DNA of 64,000 bases, from NCBI RefSeq assembly GCF_018531425.1, contig NZ_JAHBOI010000002.1, positions 574,956-638,955 of the forward strand, read 5' to 3'. Within the stretch, counting starts at the first letter, position 1. Each line of letters starts with the position of its first letter. The translations under genes were made by a program, and so were the position numbers. Of the stretch, positions 52,722-61,480 are shown piece by piece. The notes below the pieces were generated by a model. That model was not told where the DNA came from. It saw nothing but the letters and a program-made list of their open reading frames with translations, and made no database searches. Source of the stretch: Paenarthrobacter sp. DKR-5. Lineage in GTDB: Bacteria > Actinomycetota > Actinomycetes > Actinomycetales > Micrococcaceae.

Positions 52722-53213
52722 TCAGCCGGGGAAGACCTCCGCCAGCGACTCCGCCACGGACTCGTTGTCCTCGTTGAGCACCACGCGGACGGCGAGCCGC
52801 TCGCCGTTGAGGAAGCGCGGCAGCCAGTGTTCGGCGTCCTGCCACATGCCGTCCAGCGGCAGGTCGTCCACCTCGTACCACTGCGGGACCAGTTCGTCGC
52901 TTTCCTCCGGTTCGCCCTGCCACCGGTCGGCGATGAACACTGCGGCGTCCATGTTCCACTGCGGCTTGGCGGGGAAGATGAAGGAGATTGTCCCGGCGAG
53001 GTCCGCGTCCTCGGCGGCCAGCACGATCCCGGCCTCTTCCTCGACTTCCCTGCAGGCGGCCTGCAGGGACGTCTCCCCCGCTTCGACATGGCCGCCCAGG
53101 CCGACGATCTTGCCCAGGCCGAAGCCCGTCTTCTTGCGGCCCAGCAGGACCTGGCGCACCCCGAGGCCAGTGGTGCGGACAAGAAAGCAGAGGGTCACGG
53201 CGGCGGGGGTCAT
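52722..53213 (-). CDS. Nudix hydrolase (8-oxo-dGTP diphosphatase / MutT type)
   Basis: A 163-residue protein. The Nudix box GGHVEAGETSLQAACREVEEEAGI fits GX5EX7REUXEEXGU fully. The N-terminal TLCFLVRTTGLGVRQVLLGRKKTGFGLGKIVGLGGHVE resembles MTH1/MutT proteins acting on oxidised purine nucleotides. Start at the ATG at 53213; an upstream one adds seven residues. It is convergent with ppsR, eight bases apart. Confidence 0.88.
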   Translation of the reverse strand: MTPAAVTLCFLVRTTGLGVRQVLLGRKKTGFGLGKIVGLGGHVEAGETSLQAACREVEEEAGIVLAAEDADLAGTISFIFPAKPQWNMDAAVFIADRWQGEPEESDELVPQWYEVDDLPLDGMWQDAEHWLPRFLNGERLAVRVVLNEDNESVAESLAEVFPG

Positions 53214-53298
53214 GGGCCCAGCATAGCGAAGCACGCCGGCGGCTCACTGTCATATGACCCGGTGCCTCTTTCCGGGCCTGTCCGAGGGCGCGGGTTGT

Positions 53299-54276
53299 CT
53301 ACCCGAGAGCGCGCGGGTGCGCCGCCGCGTAGACCTCGCGCAGCGTGTCGGCGGTGACGAGCGTGTACACCTGCGTCGTCGTCACGGACGCGTGCCCGAG
53401 CAGTTCCTGGACCACTCGCACGTCGGCCCCGCCCTCGAGCAGATGGGTGGCGAAGGAGTGCCGGAGGGTGTGCGGGGAGACGTCCTTGGTGATGTTGGCC
53501 TTTTCGGCGGCGGCCTTGAGGATGGTCCACGCGCTTTGCCGGCTCAGCCTGCCGCCCCGCGCGTTCAGGAACAGCGCCGGGGTGCCTTTGCCCTTCACAG
53601 CCAGCGCAGGCCGGCCGCGCACCAGGTAATCGTCGACGGCGCGCGCGCCGTAGGAGCCCAGCGGCACCAGCCGCTCCTTGGATCCCTTGCCGAAGAGCCG
53701 GACGACGGCGGGCCCGTCGGAGGACTGCCCGGCCGCGACGTCGTCGATGTCCAGCCCCACCGCCTCGCTGATCCGGGCACCCGTGGAGTACAGGAACTCA
53801 AGCAGCGCACGGTCCCGCAGGCCGGTGGGCGTGTCGGTGCCGGCAGCTTCGAGGATGCGTGTCACCTCGTCCACCGAAATGGCCTTAGGGAGCCGCTTGC
53901 CGGCCATCGGCGGGTGCACGTCGCTGGCCGGGTCGGCCGCTGTCACGCCTTCCAGCGCCCAGAACTTGTGCAGGCCCCGCACGGCGACGACCGTGCGGGC
54001 AGCCGAGCGGACTCCCAGCGCGGCCGCGCCGTCGGAGCCGTCGGCAAGCGCCTGCGCGAACGCGGTCACGTCGTGCCGGGTGACGGCGGTCGGTTCCGTG
54101 ACGCCGCGGGCCGCGAGGAACCGCTCATACCGTGACAGGTCGCGCCGGTAGGCGGCGAGCGTGTTCGCGGCGAGACCGCGCTCGACCCGCATGTGCTGCA
54201 GGTACTCCGTGACCGCGCGGGTCAGCACCGAGGGCGCGGACGCGCCGGGAGCCGAGACCGCTGCGGCCGTGCTCAT
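53299..54276 (-). CDS. xerD: Tyrosine recombinase XerD
   Basis: A 325-residue site-specific recombinase that resolves chromosome dimers at dif with XerC and FtsK. The core-binding domain starts [22 protein letters not shown]. Catalytic residues: Arg in [33 protein letters not shown] and Tyr304. There are no att sites or cargo nearby, and the neighbours are housekeeping genes, so this is XerD and not an element integrase. The start overlaps the nudix stop (ATGA). Confidence 0.93.
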   Translation of the reverse strand: MSTAAAVSAPGASAPSVLTRAVTEYLQHMRVERGLAANTLAAYRRDLSRYERFLAARGVTEPTAVTRHDVTAFAQALADGSDGAAALGVRSAARTVVAVRGLHKFWALEGVTAADPASDVHPPMAGKRLPKAISVDEVTRILEAAGTDTPTGLRDRALLEFLYSTGARISEAVGLDIDDVAAGQSSDGPAVVRLFGKGSKERLVPLGSYGARAVDDYLVRGRPALAVKGKGTPALFLNARGGRLSRQSAWTILKAAAEKANITKDVSPHTLRHSFATHLLEGGADVRVVQELLGHASVTTTQVYTLVTADTLREVYAAAHPRALG

Positions 54277-54920
54277 TGCCCGCGCTGCCCCGGGTGCGCG
54301 GACCACTCGGCGTCGGCGGGCCGCAGGGACGCGAAGCCCTCCGCCCGGGCGGCCTGCAGGGCCAGGACCCCGACCACGGCGGACGGGTTGTGCAGCCGGC
54401 CGTCGAGCACCGCGCGGACCGCTTCTTCCAGCGGCACCCACCGGTGCTCGATTTCGGCCTCCTCTTCGGTGCGCTCGTGGCGCTCCGCCTCCGGCACCTC
54501 GCTCAGTCCCCGGGCCAGGTAGATGCGGATGGCTTCGCTGGAGGAACCGGGGGAATTGAAAAGGTCCGCGAGCACGTTCCACTGCTCCGCGACGAGGTCG
54601 GCTTCCTCCGCCAGTTCCCGCGCCGCCCCGGCGACGAAGTCCTCGCCCTCAACGTCGAGCAGGCCGGCAGGGATCTCCCAGAGCGTCATCTGGACCGGGT
54701 GGCGGTACTGCTTGAGCAGCAGCACCTCCCCCGCCTCGTTCAGCGGCAGCACCGCGACGGCGCCGGGGTGCCCGATGTAATCGCGGGTCAGCCGGTCGCC
54801 GCCGTCGGAGAGCTCGAACGTGTCGCTGACCACGTCCCAGATCCGCCCGTTGTACACGCGCTCGGAGGACAGGACGCGCCGCGGGCTGGGCTCGTCGGCG
54901 ATCCGCTGGTCAGCGCCCAC
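54273..54920 (-). CDS. Nudix hydrolase, ADP-ribose pyrophosphatase type
   Basis: A 215-residue protein. [27 protein letters not shown] precedes the Nudix box ([11 protein letters not shown]), the layout of ADP-ribose pyrophosphatases. One deviation: the box reads REL-AEEAD where consensus has a final Gly. It lies between pyrG and xerD, as Rv1700 does in Mycobacterium, and is coupled to xerD. Confidence 0.9.
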   Translation of the reverse strand: MGADQRIADEPSPRRVLSSERVYNGRIWDVVSDTFELSDGGDRLTRDYIGHPGAVAVLPLNEAGEVLLLKQYRHPVQMTLWEIPAGLLDVEGEDFVAGAARELAEEADLVAEQWNVLADLFNSPGSSSEAIRIYLARGLSEVPEAERHERTEEEAEIEHRWVPLEEAVRAVLDGRLHNPSAVVGVLALQAARAEGFASLRPADAEWSAHPGQRGQ

Positions 54921-54923
54921 GGC

Positions 54924-56609
<1,686 letters not shown>

Positions 56610-56741
56610 CACGGAGTTCGAGCCTATCACCAATCTGCCCTTCCCGCGCCAGCATCCCCCGCCGAGCGGCCAGTCGTGGCGGGCTCGGCGCGCGGAAGGC
56701 CGCCGTTGCCGGCCGTTCGCGCGGCAAGGGTTGCGGGGCGG

Positions 56742-58466
56742 TCAGCCGGCGGCGGGGAGCCGCGCGTCGTCGAGCAGTTCCTGGGCGTGTGCCTGCGCCG
56801 TCGCGGAGTCCTCCTGGCCGGCGAGCATCCGCGCCAGCTCCTTGACCCGTTCAGCCTCGTCGAGCAGCTGGACATCGCTGCTGGTGAACCCGCTGCCGCC
56901 GGAGCTGCCGGAGGTTTTGGTCACGCGGATGTGCTGGCTGGCGAACGCCGCAACCTGCGGCAGGTGCGTGACCACCAGGACCTGCACGTGCTGGGCTAAC
57001 ATCGCCAGGCGCCGCCCGATTTCCACCGCGGCGCGGCCGCCGACGCCGGCGTCGACCTCGTCGAACACGAAGGTGGGCACCGGGTCCACCGCCGCGAGCA
57101 CGACCTCGATCGCCAGCATCACCCGGGACAGCTCGCCGCCCGAGGCCCCCTTGCCCAGCGGCCGGGCGGGAGCGCCGGCGTGCGGCTTGAGCAGCAGGGA
57201 AATTTCGTCCGCGCCGTGCGGTCCCAGCTGCTCCGCCGGCTCCACGAGGACAACGAGTTCCGCGTCCTTCATGGCGAGGGCCTTCAGCTCGGTGCTGACG
57301 CGCTTGGCCAGGTCCGCTCCGGCGCGTGAGCGCAGTGCCGTGACCTTGTCCGCCAGGGCCTTGAGGGTTTCCTCGGCGGAGGCCACTTCGCCCTCGAGCG
57401 CCTCGATCCGCGGGCCGTCGTCCTGCAGCTCGGCCAGCCGGGTGCGGCTCGTGCCGGCCCAGTCGAGGACCTCGTCGATCGTGGGCGCGTATTTGCGCAA
57501 AAGCTTCGCCAGCTCGGCGCGCCGCGCCTCCACCTCGGCCAGCCGCTCCGGGCCCTCGGCGTCGAGGGAGGAGGAATAGCTGGCCAGTTCGGACGCGATA
57601 TCCGCCAGCACGTAGCCGACCTCCGCAAGCCTGCCCGCGGCCCCGGCCAGCGCGGCGTCGTGTTCGCCGGCCTGCTCAAGGGCCCGTTTGGCGGCGTCGA
57701 CCATCGAGGTCGCGTCCCCCGCATCGGCGAAGTCCTCGGCGATGAGCGCCTCATGGGCCTGCTGCGCGGCGACCCGGAGCTGCTCCACGTTGGCCAGCTT
57801 CATGGCTTCCACCCGCAGCGCCTCGTCCTCGCCCGGCTGCGGATCCAGCTCGTCGATCTCCGCCAGCGCGGTCTCCAGCGACTCCGCCTCGCGCAGCCTC
57901 TCCCGGGACTCGGTCTTCAGGGTTTCCAGCTCAGCACGCGCGTCCTGCCACCGCCGGTACAGCTGTTGGTACTCGGTGAGCGTGCGGGCCAGCTTGGCCC
58001 CGGCGAACCGGTCCAGCGCCTCGCGCTGGGCGGCGGCGCTGCGCAGGCGGATCTGGTCCGACTGCCCGTGCACCACCACCAGGCTGCCGCCGATCTCGCC
58101 CAGGGTTCCCACCGGCGCGCTGCGACCGCCCACGAAGGCGCGGCTGCGGCCGTCGGACTGCACGCTGCGGCCCAGCAGCAGCTCAACCCCGCCGTCGAAC
58201 TCCTCCACGTCCCCGCCGGCGTCGCGGGCGCGTTCGACGGCGGTGTGCCCGGGCTCGAGCCGGACCACGGCTTCGGCGGAGGCAGCCTTCGCTCCGGCGC
58301 GGACCGCGCCGGCGTCGGACCGGGCGCCGAGCAGCAGGCCGACGGCGGTGACCACCATGGTCTTGCCGGCGCCGGTCTCGCCGGTCACCACGCTCAGGCC
58401 GGGTCCGAGGGAAAGGGTGGCGTCGGTGATGACGCCCAGGTCCCGGATGCGGAGTTCTTCGATCAT
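56742..58466 (-). CDS. recN: DNA repair protein RecN
   Basis: A 574-residue SMC-like ATPase for double-strand break repair. It begins MIEELRIRDLGVITDATLSL, with Walker A VTGETGAGKTMVV at about 27-39. HGQSDQIRLRSAAAQRE is the RecN motif. A coiled-coil arm runs from about 165 to 390. The C-terminal head has LGKGASGGELSRVMLA (signature) and FVFDEVDAGVGG (Walker B). ATGA overlap with nadK. A 132-base gap with no clear feature separates it from pyrG. Confidence 0.96.
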   Translation of the reverse strand: MIEELRIRDLGVITDATLSLGPGLSVVTGETGAGKTMVVTAVGLLLGARSDAGAVRAGAKAASAEAVVRLEPGHTAVERARDAGGDVEEFDGGVELLLGRSVQSDGRSRAFVGGRSAPVGTLGEIGGSLVVVHGQSDQIRLRSAAAQREALDRFAGAKLARTLTEYQQLYRRWQDARAELETLKTESRERLREAESLETALAEIDELDPQPGEDEALRVEAMKLANVEQLRVAAQQAHEALIAEDFADAGDATSMVDAAKRALEQAGEHDAALAGAAGRLAEVGYVLADIASELASYSSSLDAEGPERLAEVEARRAELAKLLRKYAPTIDEVLDWAGTSRTRLAELQDDGPRIEALEGEVASAEETLKALADKVTALRSRAGADLAKRVSTELKALAMKDAELVVLVEPAEQLGPHGADEISLLLKPHAGAPARPLGKGASGGELSRVMLAIEVVLAAVDPVPTFVFDEVDAGVGGRAAVEIGRRLAMLAQHVQVLVVTHLPQVAAFASQHIRVTKTSGSSGGSGFTSSDVQLLDEAERVKELARMLAGQEDSATAQAHAQELLDDARLPAAG

Positions 58467-59389
58467 GAGTGCTCCTCCCCTGCCTGGGTCACGGGGCCGC
58501 GCCAGCCCTGGATCGGCAGTTCGAACTTGCGGACCAGCCTGCCGGAAAACGGCGTCTGGTGGGTGCGGGCGAGCCGCACCGGGGTCGCCGAGCGTGTCAC
58601 CTCGACCCGCGAGCCCGGCGGCAGCTCCACCGTGCGGCGCCCGTCGCACCACAGCACGCCGTGCGCGTCGGTGCGGGTCAGCACCTCGACGGCGAGCTTG
58701 GACCGCGGAGACACCACCAGGGGCTTGGCGAAGAGGGCGTGGGCGCTGATCGGCACCATCAGCAGCGCCTCGACGTCGGGCCAAACGACCGGGCCGCCGG
58801 CTGAGAAGGCGTACGCCGTGGACCCGGTCGGCGTCGCCATGACCACGCCGTCGCAACCGAAGGAGCTCAGCGGCCGCTCGTCCACCTCAAGCACCACCTC
58901 AAGCATCCTGTCCCGGTTGCTCTTCTCCACCGCCGCCTCGTTCAGCGCCCAGGTGTGAGCGACCTTGTGTCCGCGCACCCAGACGGTGACGTCGATGGTG
59001 AGGCGCTCCTCGACGGTGTATTCCTTCCGCGCCACCCATTCGACGGTCTGCGCCAGGTCCGCCCGCTCGGCCTCGGCGAGGAACCCGATATGCCCCAGGT
59101 TCACGCCCAGCAGCGGGACGTCGACGTGCCGGACGAGCTCAGCCGCCCGCAGGATGGTGCCGTCACCGCCGAGCACCATGACCAGTTCGACGTCCTGGAG
59201 CTGGATGTCGTCATGCAGGACCTCGGTGGGTACCTCGGTGCCCCCGCGCAGCCGGTTCAGGTCATCCAGTTCGGACTGGGTCATCACCGGCACCAGGCCG
59301 GAGGCGTGCAGCTGGCTGCAGGCCTGCAGGGCAGCCTTCATCGAATCCTCGCGGCCGGTGTGGGCGAGGACCAGAATGCGCCTGCTCAT
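58463..59389 (-). CDS. nadK: NAD kinase
   Basis: A 308-residue cytoplasmic kinase making NADP. GGDGTILRAAEL is the catalytic motif; NLGHIGFLAE, NEAAVEKSNRDRML and GVVMATPTGSTAYAFSAGGPVV follow. Start taken at the ATG at 59389 that overlaps the tlyA stop; the longer frame adds 14 residues without homology. In the coupled chain tlyA-nadK-recN, as in Mycobacterium. Confidence 0.96.
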   Translation of the reverse strand: MSRRILVLAHTGREDSMKAALQACSQLHASGLVPVMTQSELDDLNRLRGGTEVPTEVLHDDIQLQDVELVMVLGGDGTILRAAELVRHVDVPLLGVNLGHIGFLAEAERADLAQTVEWVARKEYTVEERLTIDVTVWVRGHKVAHTWALNEAAVEKSNRDRMLEVVLEVDERPLSSFGCDGVVMATPTGSTAYAFSAGGPVVWPDVEALLMVPISAHALFAKPLVVSPRSKLAVEVLTRTDAHGVLWCDGRRTVELPPGSRVEVTRSATPVRLARTHQTPFSGRLVRKFELPIQGWRGPVTQAGEEHS

Positions 59390-60234
59390 GTAGTGCTGCT
59401 TTCTGTCGGCTGACGAATGTCTGAGGGCCACAGCGATGCCAGCAACTGCTCGACGGCGGCATCCCGTCCTTCGATCCTAGAGTCCGCTTCGGTCTCCGGA
59501 CGCGCGGCCCACAGGAAGAACTCAACGTTTCCATCCTGCCCGGGAAGCGGACTGGCCGCCAATCCGCGCAGCCGCAGCCCGGCGTCGACGGCGGACCGGG
59601 CGACCTGGCGGACTGCGCGGCGCCGCTCGGCCTCCGAGGTGACGACGCCGGTGCGGCTGAGCCGTTCCCGGCCGACCTCGAACTGCGGTTTCACCATCAG
59701 CAGCAGGTCCCCGCCGGGGGCCGTGGCGGCCGCAAGCGGTGCCGTCACCAGGGTCAGGGAGATGAAGGAGAGGTCCGAGACCGTGAGCTCAGCGGGGCCG
59801 CCGATGTCCTCCGCCGCCATATAGCGGACGTTCATGCCCTCGTGGACGACGACGCGGGGATCCGCACGCAGCTCGGGAACCAGCTGGCCGTGGCCGACGT
59901 CGACGGCGACGACTTCCCGTGCGCCGCGGCGCAGCAGCACGTCGGTGAAGCCGCCTGTGGAAGCACCGGCATCCAGGCAGCGCCTGCCCTCAACGGCGAC
60001 CGCGGGAAACGCGTCCAGGGCGCCGGCCAGCTTGTGCCCCGCCCGGCTCACATAGGACGGTCCGCCGGGGTCCAGCACCTCGAGGGCCCGGTCCTCGGCG
60101 ACCTGGGCGGAGGGTTTGGCCAGCACCGAGCCGCCGCTGCTCACCAGTCCCTGCGCAACGAGCTTCGCGGCGTGCGTGCGCGAGCGTGCCAGACCGCGGC
60201 GCACGAGCTCCTGGTCAAGCCGGCCCATTGTCAC
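59386..60234 (-). CDS. tlyA: TlyA-type rRNA 2'-O-methyltransferase
   Basis: A 282-residue methyltransferase. The N-terminal S4 domain reads RLDQELVRRGLARSRTHAAKLV; the FtsJ-like domain has YVSRAGHKLAGALDAF, CLDAGASTGGFTDVLLRRGA and LLLMVKPQFEVGRE. TlyA methylates 16S C1409 and 23S C1920 and is needed for capreomycin action. The start overlaps the small upstream gene by four bases. Confidence 0.95.
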   Translation of the reverse strand: MTMGRLDQELVRRGLARSRTHAAKLVAQGLVSSGGSVLAKPSAQVAEDRALEVLDPGGPSYVSRAGHKLAGALDAFPAVAVEGRRCLDAGASTGGFTDVLLRRGAREVVAVDVGHGQLVPELRADPRVVVHEGMNVRYMAAEDIGGPAELTVSDLSFISLTLVTAPLAAATAPGGDLLLMVKPQFEVGRERLSRTGVVTSEAERRRAVRQVARSAVDAGLRLRGLAASPLPGQDGNVEFFLWAARPETEADSRIEGRDAAVEQLLASLWPSDIRQPTESSTT

Positions 60235-60458
60235 CCGGCGGAACCGGTGTCGGAATCGAGCTCGGCGAAGAGATCGTCGTGGACGCTGCCGTAGAGCGCC
60301 TCATGCTCCGACACGGGCAAGGTTCCGAGGCCGTCCAGGCGCGCCAGCACGGCGTCCACCGCGGGGTCCGTCGTCGGCTCCGGCGCGGCGGGCCAGGGTA
60401 GCCTCGCGTCGCCCGGATCAGCGGGCACGGCGGGGATCGGACCAGCGGCTGCGTTCAT
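60231..60458 (-). CDS. Small conserved protein between HAD phosphatase and tlyA
   Basis: A 75-residue acidic protein. The Pro/Ala-rich first third is followed by TDPAVDAVLARLDGLGTLPV and SEHEALYGSVHDDLFAEL, an amphipathic pair of helices. It overlaps tlyA by four bases and follows the HAD gene after 35 bases, so it is in the same operon. Small proteins with the VDAVLARL...HEALYGSVHDxL pattern occur in this place in other actinobacteria, from memory. No function is known. Confidence 0.72.
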   Translation of the reverse strand: MNAAAGPIPAVPADPGDARLPWPAAPEPTTDPAVDAVLARLDGLGTLPVSEHEALYGSVHDDLFAELDSDTGSAG

Positions 60459-60493
60459 GATCCCAGTCTATCGAGCGCGTCCCGGGCTCCTGC

Positions 60494-61480
60494 TCAGCCG
60501 GTGAATGCGATCTCCGGCGCCACATGGCGGCGCGTATCCCGGTGGTGGGACCACCACGCGGCGCAGGCCGCCCGCCACGCGTTGATGTCATCATCACTGC
60601 CGCCGACCTTGAGCCCGTCCCCGGACACCTCCGCCGACGCCTCGCCGCAGCGGACGACGCCGTCGTCGTGGACAACCTCGGGGTAGGGCTCGAAGAGGGC
60701 CCCCAGGTCCTTCAGCAGGAAGGCAGGGCGCTGGGGCGTCGGTGCGGCCAGGATGGTGCGGAAGGTGTCGACGCCGGTGAGCACGACGGCGGTCGCCATG
60801 CCGGCGTTGTTGCCGCCGAGCACGTCGGTGTCCAGCCTGTCCCCCACCACCAGCGGCCTGGCGGATCCGAGCCGCCGGGCTGCCGTGTGGAACAACGGCG
60901 CTTCCGGCTTCCCGGCCACAAGCGGGGACTTGCCGGTCGCGGCGCGCACCGCGGCCACCAGGGTTCCGTTCCCCGGAGCGAAGCCGCGGGCCTGCGGGAT
61001 GGACATGTCGGTGTTGGTGGCAACCCAGAAGGCACCCCCGGCGACGGCGTAGCTCGCCTCAGCCAGATCCCGCCAGCCCAGACCCGGGTCGAAGCCCTGC
61101 ACCACGGCGTCCGGGGTGCCGTCCTCCGCCGTGACCGGCGTGAGTCCGACGAGCGAGACCTCGTGTGCCAGCGCTTTGCTGCCCGTGATGAGCACCCGGG
61201 CGCCCGGCTTGAGGTGTTCGGCGAGGAGCGCGGCCCCGGCCTGCGCCGAGCTGACCACCTGCTCGTCCTCGGCGGGGGCGCCGAGGTCGCGCAGATGGGC
61301 GGCGACGGCGGCAGGGCTGCGGGACGCGTTGTTCGTCACGTAGCCCAGGGCGACGTCGAATTCGGCGAGCCTGCGCAGCACTTCCACCGCGCCGGGGATG
61401 GCGTGCGGACCCGCGTAGACGACGCCGTCCAGATCCGACAGGACGGCGTCGAAACGCGTGATCAGCGGTGCGTCAGTCAT
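60494..61480 (-). CDS. HAD superfamily phosphatase (NagD-like)
   Basis: A 328-residue HAD hydrolase, class IIA. DxD motif SDLDGVVYAG with Asp16 and Asp18; YVTNNASRSP (motif II); GKPEAPLF (motif III Lys) and VGDRLDTDVLGGNNAGM (motif IV). This set is typical of NagD and phosphoglycolate-type phosphatases. About 70 C-terminal residues (AWRAACAAWWSHH) are an added tail. Substrate unknown. The start overlaps the end of the repeat-rich gene by eight bases. Confidence 0.9.
   Translation of the reverse strand: MTDAPLITRFDAVLSDLDGVVYAGPHAIPGAVEVLRRLAEFDVALGYVTNNASRSPAAVAAHLRDLGAPAEDEQVVSSAQAGAALLAEHLKPGARVLITGSKALAHEVSLVGLTPVTAEDGTPDAVVQGFDPGLGWRDLAEASYAVAGGAFWVATNTDMSIPQARGFAPGNGTLVAAVRAATGKSPLVAGKPEAPLFHTAARRLGSARPLVVGDRLDTDVLGGNNAGMATAVVLTGVDTFRTILAAPTPQRPAFLLKDLGALFEPYPEVVHDDGVVRCGEASAEVSGDGLKVGGSDDDINAWRAACAAWWSHHRDTRRHVAPEIAFTG

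Noticed and set aside
53299..54276. Integrase of a mobile element
   Set aside because: The tyrosine recombinase has XerD features and a conserved housekeeping neighbourhood; no att repeats or cargo genes are seen.
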